Assembly: GCA_003563255.1 (NCBI GenBank)
Contig: PWSL01000388.1
Coordinates: 1-18,183 of the forward strand
From: Desulfonatronospira sp.
GTDB taxonomy: Bacteria; Desulfobacterota; Desulfovibrionia; Desulfovibrionales; Desulfonatronovibrionaceae
Reading direction: 5' to 3'
DNA length: 18,183 bases
Under the pieces are notes generated by a model. It was not told the origin of the DNA and searched no databases. It was given only the letters and a program-made list of their open reading frames with translations. The translations under genes and the position numbers were made by a program. How positions within the stretch are numbered: position 1 is the first letter of the stretch; each line of letters starts with the position of its first letter. Shown piece by piece: positions 6,956 to 15,767 of the stretch.

Positions 6956-8596
6956 GTGAAGACTTCCAAGTCAAATGATGTATTGGGGACCGTCAACCGT
7001 GGCAGTCCGGCGGAATCCGGGCTATGCACCCTTTGCAGGGCGGACTGCGCAGGCAAATGTGAAACCTGGCTTGCCAGCCTCAAAGGCCGGGCAGTACTGT
7101 ATCCCCGTGATTACGGAAAAGTAACCGCCGGTGCGGACAATATTACTCACGTGGGCGTATCTTACAACTCCCTGCGCATCCAGGGCTATAATTTCGGCTC
7201 TCATGGTCTGCCTGAAGGAGCAAGTAATGACCCGGACAACTGCACCTTTCAGGATGTGGACGTAAAGACGGTTTTCGGCAGGCATAAAGAGGTCAGGGCC
7301 AGAATACCCATCATGACCGGAGCTCTGGGGTCGACCAAAATTGCTGAAACTTACTGGGATGCCTTTGCAGTGGGGTGTTCCCTGGTGGGAGTTCCCATTG
7401 TTATCGGCGAGAATGTGGTGGGAGTAGACCAGCAATCCAGGATGGTAAACGGGCGTATTGTCGCTGCTCCGGAACTCGACCGCCGCATTGCCACCTACAT
7501 GCGCTACTTTGACGGTCACGGTGCTGTTCTGGTTCAGATGAATGTGGAAGACACCCGGAACAGAGTGGCTGAATATGTTGCTGAAAAATACGGCGGTGAC
7601 AAGGTTTTCATCGAAATTAAGTGGGGCCAGGGGGCCAAGGATATCGGTGGTGAAATCGAGGTTTTCGATCTGGAACACGCCCTTTTTCTAAAAAAAAGAG
7701 GTTATGTAGTAGACCCTGATCCTGAACTACAAGCCGTGCATGAAGCCTTTAAAAAAGGTTCTATCAAGGCTTTTGCCAGACACAGCCGTCTGGGCTTCAC
7801 CGATTATTCCCGTTACGAGGACGTGCGCAACAATTTCAAATCCACTGTAGACTATCTGCGCGGAATGGGCATCAAGGGAGTCACCCTCAAGACCGGTGCC
7901 TATGGTATGGAAAGTCTGGCCATGGCCATCAAGCTCGCCGGAGAAAACGATATAGATCTGCTGACCATTGACGGCGCCGGAGGAGGTACAGGAATGAGTC
8001 CCTGGCACATGATGCAGTCCTGGGGGGTTCCATCAATCCTTTTGCACTCCAAGGCATACGAATATGCCCGGATCCTGGATGAGAAGGGAGAGAAGGTCCC
8101 GGACATGTCGTTTGCCGGAGGATTTGCTCAGGAGGACCACATCTTTAAGGCCCTGGCCATTGGTGCTCCTTACAGCAAGGTGGTCTGCATGGGAAGAGCC
8201 CTGATGATTCCAGGTTTTCTCGGCAGCAATATCCAGGGAGTCCTGGAACCGGAGAAAAGCAAGATGCTGGGCGGAAACTGGGATAAGCTTCCCAGGACGG
8301 TTTCAGATTTTGGTTCTTCCCCGGAAGAGATTTTTTCAGGTTATTATGATGTCCAGGAAAAAGTGGGCAGAGACGAAATGACCAGTGTTCCATACGGAGC
8401 TGTCGCTTTCTGGACCATGGCCGACAAGCTCAAGGCCGGCCTGCAGCAGTTCATGGCTGGTGCCAGAAAGTTTTCTGTGCCGAGCCTGTCCAGGGATGAT
8501 CTGGCTTCTGGAAACAGGGAAACCGAAAAAGAGACCGGTATAAAATTCATCACTGACGCAATGGACGAGCGGGCCAGGGAAATACTCAAAATGTAG
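6956..8596 (+). CDS. FMN-type glutamate-synthase-like protein with N-terminal Cys cluster
   Basis: The 546-residue cytosolic protein corresponds to the central FMN-binding barrel domain of glutamate synthase (the GltB/GlxD-type alpha-subunit domain) as a stand-alone polypeptide. Visible motifs include PIMTGALGSTKIAETYWDAF, KWGQGAKDIGGE, GVTLKTGAYG and IDGAGGGTGMSP (from about D339), with FAGGFAQEDHIFKALAIGA after it. The extreme N-terminus carries C24-x2-C27-x3-C31-x3-C35, which could bind an iron-sulfur cluster. There is no class-II glutaminase domain, so ammonia or an unknown donor would have to come from a partner. Archaeal-type glutamate synthases and methylamine-glutamate synthase subunits use such separate domains, so the true substrate is uncertain. 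The GTG start is set by the ribosome binding site at 6941-6948. The gene is monocistronic, with gdhA about 3 kb downstream. Confidence 0.88.
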   Translation: MKTSKSNDVLGTVNRGSPAESGLCTLCRADCAGKCETWLASLKGRAVLYPRDYGKVTAGADNITHVGVSYNSLRIQGYNFGSHGLPEGASNDPDNCTFQDVDVKTVFGRHKEVRARIPIMTGALGSTKIAETYWDAFAVGCSLVGVPIVIGENVVGVDQQSRMVNGRIVAAPELDRRIATYMRYFDGHGAVLVQMNVEDTRNRVAEYVAEKYGGDKVFIEIKWGQGAKDIGGEIEVFDLEHALFLKKRGYVVDPDPELQAVHEAFKKGSIKAFARHSRLGFTDYSRYEDVRNNFKSTVDYLRGMGIKGVTLKTGAYGMESLAMAIKLAGENDIDLLTIDGAGGGTGMSPWHMMQSWGVPSILLHSKAYEYARILDEKGEKVPDMSFAGGFAQEDHIFKALAIGAPYSKVVCMGRALMIPGFLGSNIQGVLEPEKSKMLGGNWDKLPRTVSDFGSSPEEIFSGYYDVQEKVGRDEMTSVPYGAVAFWTMADKLKAGLQQFMAGARKFSVPSLSRDDLASGNRETEKETGIKFITDAMDERAREILKM

Positions 8597-8612
8597 CTGC
8601 TGCCTGTATGAC

Positions 8613-11270
8613 TCAGATCTGGTTCTCTTTCTGAAAATACACAGCAGCGTACTGTTCCCGGACACTGGCGAAAAGCTGGATTGAAGCCTGATCAGGCAAC
8701 ATTGGCTGATCAATGACAAAGACTGTATCGGTCCATTTTGCCTGATCAGGCAGGATCTGGGTCAGCCTGTTGCCTGAATTTTCAAGAAAAGAGCGGTTGA
8801 GCAGGTTGTCATTTTTATCCGGGTAAAGAGCCATGTACAGAATATCAAACTCGATGAGGTCACTGAAAAAATGGGTTCCAAGGGATACGTCCGGAACAAA
8901 GTCCTGGCGCATGGCCACTATTTCCACCAGCACCGATACCGGGCTTATTTCTGCAAAACTTACAGGAACGCCCAGTGATGCAATACTTGTACCCCACCTT
9001 CCAGGCCCCAGGAGCATTTGATTAAAGCAGGAGACGCAGGTTCTTTCGTGAGTAATGAGTCCGATAAGCCTGGCCACAGCATGGCGCTCCCTTTCTGACA
9101 GGTAACCGTATTTTTCGGGGCTGACATAGATGATGCGGTCGATTTTATCTTGACGGCTCTGGCCGATAATGGGACCGGCGCTTTTAACAATCAGGTTTTC
9201 AGAAGAAATCAGAGCTGAATCTTTTTCCTGACCTCCAGCATACTTCATTTCCAGAGGTCTGCACTGGACGATATTGATTTTGTAGTCCTGTTCAGAATCG
9301 GTCTCATCACCTGCCTGCTCACTGAAAAAGTTGACGGTGAACTCGATATCCACTGTAGTGTCATAAGCCTTTTCCAGAATTTTCAGCATTGCCTGCATAT
9401 CTTTGCAGAAATCTGTTTCAGACAACAGGGATTTAAAGTTCAGAATCCAGGGAAAGAAATTGTTGAGGTTCATTTGCCTGGCTTTACGCTCTAAAGACCT
9501 GTCCTTTTCGGCGAAATGACCCATGGGAAGCCCGGAACATGTCCGGGCCAGTGTTTTGAAATCCATGGAAGTCAGGGAGTTATTTTCCAGGTCCAGGACA
9601 TCAACCTGCCGCTGGGTGTAGAGATGTCCTTCCAGGTCGGCCAGAGGCTGCATCATAGGTTCGTTCAGGGCAATCACCCTGGTATAGTCGTCATCCGAGC
9701 GATTTACGGCTCTGGTGCCCAGCCCGAAAACCAGCCTGAGCATGCCTGATTCAGGATCCACCCGTCTGTTCCAGGCGTACGGGTTAAAAGAAAATCCAAC
9801 TCCAGCAGCCTGGGGAAAAAAGAATCTGCCGTGGTTGATCCCGCTGACCCTCTGTACCAGTAGAGCCATCTGTTCATCTTTGTCCAAAAGCCCCCTCTGC
9901 TTGCGGTAAATCAAGGCCTTGTCGCTGATGGAGCTGGCGTATATTTCTTTGACAGCTTCGATAAAAGTCGCCAGTCGCTGACCTCTGCTGCCCTGGTTGG
10001 GGCAGAATATGCTTTTGTATTTTCCAGCAAATACATTTCCGAAGTTGTCTTCCATGAGTGAACTGGACCGGACGATGAAAGGCCACTGACCGAAATAGTC
10101 CAGCAGGTCTACAAATTGTTTGATAATATCGTGCGGGAACGATCCATTGAGAATCTGAGATCTGGCCCTTTCAATATCCTTGAGAAAAAGCTCTGGATCT
10201 CTCTGCTGTTGCCTTATCCACCATACACCATTCTGGACCAGAAAAGTGTAAAAAACATCAGAGCCTATATAAAATGAATCGTGAGCTTCAAGCCTGTATT
10301 CCCATTTTTCTGGATCTGTTCTGCACATAATGGCCCTGGCCAGCAAAAAGCCGCAGCTTTTACCGCCCATGAGCCCGCTGCCGATCATTCTGCGTTTCAT
10401 GAACAGGACTTCATTAAGAGAAAGGTATTTATAAGCCAGGTCAAGTATGCGCTGGTCCCTGGAAAAAATCATTTTCAAAAGTTTCTTCATCCAGGAACTC
10501 TGTTCATGCTCACTGCAAAGACCGTTTTCAAAGGCTTTTTGAACCTCTTCACCTTCAATAAATGTACTGTTCCAGTAGCCATGTTTGTGTATTCCGGAAT
10601 CCATACGGGACCATGTTTTGTGAGAAAGAACTTTACTGATTTTTTCACTTGTATTTACAGCAACGAACTTTCTTCCCTGCCATTGATGCAGTGCATTCAT
10701 GGTGGATGAGTATCTGCCGTCTACTTTTAAAGGGTGAATATATAGTTCATTATTGTGTTGATATACATCAATCAACAACTGAGTCACATTGAGAATAGGA
10801 CTTGTAGCGTGGGCAGAGTGTTTGTTTCGTAGAAGAGCGAAGTACGCTATTGTCTGCATGCTTCCAAGATATGGACATATAAGCATAAAGAAATTGCCCA
10901 GCATGCGGTCTGAGCTCCAGTCAGAAGAAAGTTCGCTCAGGCAGTCGAAAAGATAGCAGCATCCTTTTCCATGTTTATGAATAATGGAATGGATTTCAAA
11001 AATGAAGTTCTCAAAACTGTGCAGCGGATTTAAACGGTAAGTTGCGGTGGTCTTTTCATCTTTCAAAAGAGGTCTGTGTCTGGCAAAACGTATGTAGATA
11101 AGAGGAATACCATTAAAATGGCAATAGTCACTGTAAGGCAGGACAAAGGGAAGATAATCCTCAATAGAATCGATCTGCCAGACCACATTATCGCCGGTGC
11201 GCAGGCCGTTGAGGGCGTCATCCAGGCCAGGGACCCCGGTGCTGAAATTATAATCGATCATAAGCTGCAT
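8613..11270 (-). CDS. degenerate KaiC-like domain fused to a PEP-synthase-type ATP-grasp domain
   Basis: An 885-residue soluble protein. Residues about 8-200 resemble the KaiC/RecA fold: FSTGVPGLDDALNGLRTGDN (9-28) matches the KaiC entry motif and CCYLFDCLSELSSDW (104-118) looks like its Walker B strand, but the Walker A GKT is absent, so this domain should not hydrolyse ATP. Residues about 290-675 are a PPDK/PEP-synthase N-terminal ATP-grasp: GSGLMGGKSCG (297-307), VRSSSLMEDNFGNVFAGKY (400-418), LVFGLGTRAV (513-522), DIEF (641-644) and QCRPLE (669-674). The phosphohistidine domain and the PEP/pyruvate barrel are missing. A C-terminal domain (about 690-885) has LLGPGRWGTS and LGVPVSFAEIS (753-776), seen in related uncharacterised proteins. 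The role is unknown; a phosphotransfer or nucleotide-sensing regulator is possible. The start may instead be the Met at 11261. It converges on the glutamate-synthase-like gene. Confidence 0.85.
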   Translation of the reverse strand: MQLMIDYNFSTGVPGLDDALNGLRTGDNVVWQIDSIEDYLPFVLPYSDYCHFNGIPLIYIRFARHRPLLKDEKTTATYRLNPLHSFENFIFEIHSIIHKHGKGCCYLFDCLSELSSDWSSDRMLGNFFMLICPYLGSMQTIAYFALLRNKHSAHATSPILNVTQLLIDVYQHNNELYIHPLKVDGRYSSTMNALHQWQGRKFVAVNTSEKISKVLSHKTWSRMDSGIHKHGYWNSTFIEGEEVQKAFENGLCSEHEQSSWMKKLLKMIFSRDQRILDLAYKYLSLNEVLFMKRRMIGSGLMGGKSCGFLLARAIMCRTDPEKWEYRLEAHDSFYIGSDVFYTFLVQNGVWWIRQQQRDPELFLKDIERARSQILNGSFPHDIIKQFVDLLDYFGQWPFIVRSSSLMEDNFGNVFAGKYKSIFCPNQGSRGQRLATFIEAVKEIYASSISDKALIYRKQRGLLDKDEQMALLVQRVSGINHGRFFFPQAAGVGFSFNPYAWNRRVDPESGMLRLVFGLGTRAVNRSDDDYTRVIALNEPMMQPLADLEGHLYTQRQVDVLDLENNSLTSMDFKTLARTCSGLPMGHFAEKDRSLERKARQMNLNNFFPWILNFKSLLSETDFCKDMQAMLKILEKAYDTTVDIEFTVNFFSEQAGDETDSEQDYKINIVQCRPLEMKYAGGQEKDSALISSENLIVKSAGPIIGQSRQDKIDRIIYVSPEKYGYLSERERHAVARLIGLITHERTCVSCFNQMLLGPGRWGTSIASLGVPVSFAEISPVSVLVEIVAMRQDFVPDVSLGTHFFSDLIEFDILYMALYPDKNDNLLNRSFLENSGNRLTQILPDQAKWTDTVFVIDQPMLPDQASIQLFASVREQYAAVYFQKENQI

Positions 11271-11345
11271 CCAAAATAGGGGAGTATTACCAGTTTGTTA
11301 TTTTACTATCACTACAGCGAGACTTTGTGTTAATTATTGCCTCAG

Positions 11346-11389
11346 CCACCGGGGACAGGCACTTTTGCCGAACTCAAAACCGTAAAATG
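11346..11389. repeat. 44-bp module, inverted copy of 2227-2270
   Basis: CCACCGGGGACAGGCACTTT and the following 24 bases equal the reverse complement of 2227-2270 with about two differences. It lies immediately left of the A-B chimera. Here the 20-bp inverted-repeat partner arm is missing, so this is a half copy. Confidence 0.82.
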
Positions 11390-11392
11390 GCT

Positions 11393-11510
11393 GTAACCAT
11401 TCAGGGGGTCCTCGGTGTTGATTACTGGCACCAGGCCTGGGGACTGTCCCGCACTTATTTTTCTAACGCTCACATCTGTAAATTGTTCATCAGAAAAAAA
11501 TAAGTGCGGG
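11393..11510. repeat. 118-bp A-B chimeric element, copy 1
   Basis: It starts with the module-A arm GTAACCATTCAGGGGGTCCT, continues through GGCACCAGGCCTGGGGACTGTCC and ends in the module-B palindrome with arms CCCGCACTTATTTTT (11448-11462) and AAAAATAAGTGCGGG (11496-11510). Read in reverse complement, 16899-17016 is the same length and differs at about 8 positions by eye, 7 of them in the first 40 bases. Confidence 0.88.
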
Positions 11511-11570
11511 GTAATGCTCTTGAAAAAAGTTGATTGTTTTGTCGTTTCCAGCTAAAAAGCCGGTGTTTTT

Positions 11571-11660
11571 ATCACTACAGCGAAACTTACTTATTGACCT
11601 CCGTGGACTGTCCCCAATTGTGACAGGCGGTAAACTTTTAGAAGTTTCGCTGGTAGTGTT
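11571..11660. repeat. module-C inverted repeat upstream of gdhA
   Basis: The arms ATCACTACAGCGAAACTT (11571-11588) and AGTTTCGCTGGTAGTG (11643-11658) pair with one bulge and enclose GGACTGTCCCC-type sequence and a GTGACAGGC word. It ends about 80 bases before the gdhA start and could fold in the gdhA leader transcript. Related C words occur at 2163, 2272 and 11308. Confidence 0.75.
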
Positions 11661-11739
11661 ATCCATCGCTTCAGGGAGTTAAGGTAAGTAGCAGAATAAA
11701 CAGTAACAGTCCACAGAAAAAGATCAACGAGGAAGATCA

Positions 11740-13089
11740 ATGACAGCAAAGGAGCATATTCATGGTGTGTTTGAACAGGTGATCCAGCGCAACCCTGGTG
11801 AGGTGGAATTTCATCAGGCTGTCAAGGAAGTTCTGGAATCACTGGAACCGGTTATAAACACCAGGCCCGAGTATGTAGAGGCCAATATACTGGGCAGAAT
11901 AGTCGAGCCTGAAAGGGTGATCATCTTTAGGGTACCCTGGCAGGATGACCGGGGGCAGGTACATGTAAACCGGGGATTCAGAGTTCAGTTCAACAGCACC
12001 CTGGGACCGTATAAGGGGGGCATACGCTTTCATCCCAGCGTCAATCAGGGAATAATCAAGTTTCTGGGCTTCGAGCAGACCTTTAAAAATTCTCTGACCA
12101 CCATGCCCATAGGGGGAGGCAAGGGGGGTTCTGATTTTGATCCCAAATTCAAATCCGAACCGGAAATCATGCGCTTCTGCCAGTCCTTCATGACCGAGCT
12201 GCAGAGGCATATCGGCATTGATACAGATGTTCCTGCCGGCGATATCGGCGCGGGAGCAAGAGAAGTGGGTTTCATGTTCGGTCAGTATAAAAGGCTCAGA
12301 AATGAGTTTACCGGCGTGTTCACCGGGAAGGGTCCGAGTTGGGGAGGATCTCATATAAGGCCGGAGGCCACAGGATACGGAGCGGTATATTTTGCTCAGG
12401 AGATGCTCAGGTCCAGAAGCGAGAGCATGCAGGGCAAGACCTGCGTGGTAAGCGGTTCAGGAAACGTCGCTCAGCACACAGTGGAAAAGCTCAATGAGCT
12501 CGGTGCCAGGGTGGTGGCTTTATCCGACTCTGACGGCTCCATTTACGATCCACAGGGCATTGACGAGGAAAAACTCAGGTTTGTAATGGAGCTCAAAAGA
12601 ATACGCGGGGGAAGAATCAAAGAGTATGCCGACAGATTCAAGGGCGCTGAGTACCATAAGGGGCTCAGACCCTGGGCCATCGAATGTGACTGCGCTTTTC
12701 CTTCAGCGACTCAAAATGAAATCAGTCTGTCCGATGCCCAGAGTCTGTCCAAAAACGGATGCAGACTTATTTGCGAGGGGGCCAATATGCCCACTGAACC
12801 AGAAGCCATTAACCTGGCCCTGTCCTCGAACTGCCTTTTCGGCCCCAGCAAGGCGGCCAATGCGGGTGGTGTGGCTGTTTCAGCCCTGGAAATGTCTCAG
12901 AATTCCATGCGCCTGAAGTGGAGCAGGGAAGAAGTGGACAGTAAGCTGAAAGAGATTATGAAAGCGATCTACAGACAGTGTGCAGAAGCTGCAGAAGAAT
13001 ACGGCATGGAAGGCAACCTGGCTGCAGGAGCAAACATAGCTGGCTTTGTCAGGGTGGCCGACGCCATGCTGGATCACGGCGTGGTTTAA
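11740..13089 (+). CDS. gdhA: glutamate dehydrogenase, probably NADP-dependent
   Basis: The 449-residue cytosolic enzyme catalyses reductive amination of 2-oxoglutarate with ammonia to glutamate. It matches the hexameric bacterial family almost residue for residue: substrate-binding PYKGG (K92), GGGKGGSDFDPK with the catalytic-site K128, PAGDIGAG with the catalytic D168, and RPEATGYGAVYF (208-219) linking to a Rossmann fold with SGSGNVAQH (238-246). These positions agree with E. coli GdhA numbering, and the length is 449 against 447. The length and family type suggest NADPH use and a biosynthetic role, but cofactor choice is not proved by sequence. The ATG at 11740 follows GAGGAAG at 11729-11735. 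It is monocistronic, preceded by a repeat island and converging on the nucleotidyltransferase fusion 20 bases downstream. Confidence 0.97.
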   Translation: MTAKEHIHGVFEQVIQRNPGEVEFHQAVKEVLESLEPVINTRPEYVEANILGRIVEPERVIIFRVPWQDDRGQVHVNRGFRVQFNSTLGPYKGGIRFHPSVNQGIIKFLGFEQTFKNSLTTMPIGGGKGGSDFDPKFKSEPEIMRFCQSFMTELQRHIGIDTDVPAGDIGAGAREVGFMFGQYKRLRNEFTGVFTGKGPSWGGSHIRPEATGYGAVYFAQEMLRSRSESMQGKTCVVSGSGNVAQHTVEKLNELGARVVALSDSDGSIYDPQGIDEEKLRFVMELKRIRGGRIKEYADRFKGAEYHKGLRPWAIECDCAFPSATQNEISLSDAQSLSKNGCRLICEGANMPTEPEAINLALSSNCLFGPSKAANAGGVAVSALEMSQNSMRLKWSREEVDSKLKEIMKAIYRQCAEAAEEYGMEGNLAAGANIAGFVRVADAMLDHGVV

Positions 13090-13109
13090 GAGCAGATAAT
13101 TCACTTGCT

Positions 13110-15767
13110 TTATTCCTCTGGACAGAAATTGTCTTTGACCCATTCAAGCTGGGCCTGTCTGTCGCAGGCCAGACCATCGATCTGGGCGGCCTTGAGATCC
13201 TTGAGGATCCGGCCGAATTGCGGGCCGGGCTTAAGACCCAGCTGTTTGAGATCCTTTCCCGTGAGCTGTGGCTGTAGGCCGCGAAGCTGGGTAATGTAGT
13301 AGGAAACATGTTTGCGCAGGTCCTCCTTGTATACCTTGGCCATCAAGAAAAGCAGGCCCTCCAGGGGCAGGGGGGTTAAAATAAAGTACAGCGAACTGAG
13401 TCTGCCTTCATCCTGGTACCAGGCGGAAAGTTCACTCATGGTGCTGTTTACCTGGGAGCGCAGAGAAAAAATCAGTCTGGACCTCTTTTGCGAAAAGTTA
13501 AAGCGCTGCATGATGATTCCGGCCTGGACATCATTTATGTGATTTAAGAGTCCAAGCATATAAAGCACACACTTGTCCACCTGTTCATCCAGATAAAGAA
13601 GCTGGAACCAGCTTATTACCTTTTCCGTCTCAGACAGGATGTTTTGTAGATTTGTAGTAAGCTTCAACATGGGATGGATATTTTTCAAAAGACCGTAGTA
13701 ATCCATCCTTGTTATACAGGGCAGGGGGTTGTTCTCTTCAAAGATCAGCTTTAACTCGTGGAGAATCCTGCTACCGGAAAGCTGGTGAAATATATTCAGC
13801 TCCATGGCGTTTTTGATGAGTTTTTCGGTCTGGGCACCGATCCTGAATCCGAACCTCTGCTCAAAACGGATGGCTCTGACTATCCTGGTGGGATCCTCAA
13901 CAAAGCTGAGGGAATGCAGAACCCGGATGACTTTGTCCTTTAGATCCCTCTGCCCCCCGAAAAAGTCCACCAGCCTGCCCAGATATCCGGGATTCAGTTG
14001 TACTGCCAGGGCGTTTATGCTGAAATCCCTGCGGTACAGGTCCATTTTTATGGACGACAGCTCCACCATGGGCAGAGCGGCCGGATGTTCGTAGTACTCC
14101 AGCCTGGCTGTGGCCACATCGATTTTCTGACCATCATCACAGATAATCACTGCTGTTCTGAACTTCTGGTGTTCCCTGACCCTGGCCCCCAGTTGATCCG
14201 CCAGGGTCCTGGCAAATTTTATTCCATCACCTTCCACCACCAGGTCCACGTCCAGGTTGGTCCTTCCAAGCAGGATATCCCGGACAAATCCTCCGACACA
14301 GTATACCTGGTAACCCATTTCCTGGGCCTGCCTCCCGGAGGTTTTAAGCAGTGAGTAGATTTCCCCGGGCAGCCTTTCCTTGAGCATACGCCTGACATTA
14401 CGCTCGCGTTTTTTTTCAGGAAGCAGGGATTCCGGGATGCGGGCCGGCTCATTGATGAGATTGTTTATCAGGTCGGTTCGGGTTACCACCCCGGTTATTT
14501 CACCTTTTGCCATAACCGGGATCAGGCGCTGCCTCTGACCTATGATTATCTCCATCACCCGGTAGATGTCTTCATGGTTGGTTACAGTAAAGATATCCGT
14601 GATCATGTACTCTCTGAGGGCAACATTGCCCAGGCCGTGACTGATGGCCTTGTCGGCCAACTGGTGTTCCAGGATCCCGATGCAGCCCGTGCCGTCTTCG
14701 TTGGTGACAGGAATGGCCTTGAGCCCGAACCTGGTCATAATCTCTGAGGCCAGGCTGATGGTTTTACTCGCCTCTATGCTCACTGCCGGCCTGGACATGA
14801 GGTCCTCCACCAGGATCTGGGGATTTATCTGGGAGTAGAGCAGTCCGAACAACTCATCTTTGACCTGGGTCAAAGTCTTGTGCTTCAGGTTGGCAGAGGC
14901 TGCAAAGGAATGCCCTCCGCCTCCCATGGAAGAGCAGATCTTGCCCACGTCCACATCGGTGGTCCTGCTTCTGGCCACCAGGTGTACCCGGTCGTGCATG
15001 CGGCCCAGGGCGAAAAGGACCCGGATATTTTCCATGTCCAGGAGTTTGTGGGCCAGAAGGGCGAAATCACCCACATAATGATCCATGGAAATCTCAGTCA
15101 CCACCACGTCAATTCCCTTGATTTTATGGGTGGTGGCGGCTTCCAGCATGGAATTTAAAATTGCGATCTGTTCTGCACTGAGATCTCGATTGATAAGGTC
15201 TGAAACCACGTTTAGATCCATGCCCTGGGACAGAAGCCAGGACGCGGCTGCAAAGTCATGCCCTGTCGTGGATTTGAAGGTGAAGCAGCCGGTGTCCTCG
15301 TATACACCAAGGCCCATTATGGTAGCTTCATCCTCGGTCAGCTGGATACCCTGGTTGATGAGCTCTTTGGAGATGACGGCAATGGTGGAACCCCAGGGTT
15401 GTACCTTTTCAAATTCTCCTTTCAGGTCCTCCTCCGAGTCGGGATGGTGATCATAGATGTGAATGCTCAGGCCGTCTTTTTCAAAAAGCTGTTCCACGTG
15501 CCTGAGCCTGGACTTTTGTCTGGTGTCCACCACCACCAGCCTTTGAACGGAGTCTGGGTCAATATCCTTGAAGGCCTTGAAATTATACAGGTAGGTCGCA
15601 CTTTGAATAAAAAAGTTTTTAAGGTTTTTTTCCTGACTTCCTGGGAATATCAGAACTGCATCCTGGTAAAGCTTGCTGGCTGCTATCATGGAAGACAGGG
15701 CGTCAAAATCGGCATTTACATGACATGTGATTACAGTAGGGGACCTGAGCTTATCTTTTTTCTGCAT
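13110..15767 (-). CDS. DHH-DHHA1-CBS-CBS-tRNA nucleotidyltransferase fusion
   Basis: An 885-residue multidomain protein. Residues about 10-310 are a DHH/DHHA1 phosphoesterase with intact metal-site motifs: H16, D20 and D22 (HVNADFDAL), D81 (VVVDT), D106-H107-H108, D158, and GGGGHSFAA (282-290). Two CBS domains follow (about 318-375 and 385-440), likely adenylate sensors. Residues about 460-885 are a class-II nucleotidyltransferase (CCA-adding/poly(A)-polymerase type) with GGFVRDILLG (492-501), the catalytic D506 and D508, and RRDFSINAL. In Aquifex and Geobacter-type bacteria such proteins add C or A to tRNA 3' ends, with the work split between two enzymes, so whether this one makes CC, A or the full CCA is undecided. 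Its ATG lies inside the end of xerD (17-base overlap), implying coupled translation. No residue loss is seen. Confidence 0.93.
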   Translation of the reverse strand: MQKKDKLRSPTVITCHVNADFDALSSMIAASKLYQDAVLIFPGSQEKNLKNFFIQSATYLYNFKAFKDIDPDSVQRLVVVDTRQKSRLRHVEQLFEKDGLSIHIYDHHPDSEEDLKGEFEKVQPWGSTIAVISKELINQGIQLTEDEATIMGLGVYEDTGCFTFKSTTGHDFAAASWLLSQGMDLNVVSDLINRDLSAEQIAILNSMLEAATTHKIKGIDVVVTEISMDHYVGDFALLAHKLLDMENIRVLFALGRMHDRVHLVARSRTTDVDVGKICSSMGGGGHSFAASANLKHKTLTQVKDELFGLLYSQINPQILVEDLMSRPAVSIEASKTISLASEIMTRFGLKAIPVTNEDGTGCIGILEHQLADKAISHGLGNVALREYMITDIFTVTNHEDIYRVMEIIIGQRQRLIPVMAKGEITGVVTRTDLINNLINEPARIPESLLPEKKRERNVRRMLKERLPGEIYSLLKTSGRQAQEMGYQVYCVGGFVRDILLGRTNLDVDLVVEGDGIKFARTLADQLGARVREHQKFRTAVIICDDGQKIDVATARLEYYEHPAALPMVELSSIKMDLYRRDFSINALAVQLNPGYLGRLVDFFGGQRDLKDKVIRVLHSLSFVEDPTRIVRAIRFEQRFGFRIGAQTEKLIKNAMELNIFHQLSGSRILHELKLIFEENNPLPCITRMDYYGLLKNIHPMLKLTTNLQNILSETEKVISWFQLLYLDEQVDKCVLYMLGLLNHINDVQAGIIMQRFNFSQKRSRLIFSLRSQVNSTMSELSAWYQDEGRLSSLYFILTPLPLEGLLFLMAKVYKEDLRKHVSYYITQLRGLQPQLTGKDLKQLGLKPGPQFGRILKDLKAAQIDGLACDRQAQLEWVKDNFCPEE

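Larger units (their letters stand above)
11271..11739. other. 470-bp divergent intergenic repeat island
   Basis: It separates the minus-strand ATP-grasp gene from gdhA and should contain promoters for both, but I see no convincing pair. It contains a module-C word (ATCACTACAGCGAGACTT, 11308-11325), the 44-bp module (11346-11389), the A-B chimera (11393-11510) and a C-armed inverted repeat (11571-11660). Unique sequence amounts to little more than the 80 bases before gdhA. Confidence 0.75.
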
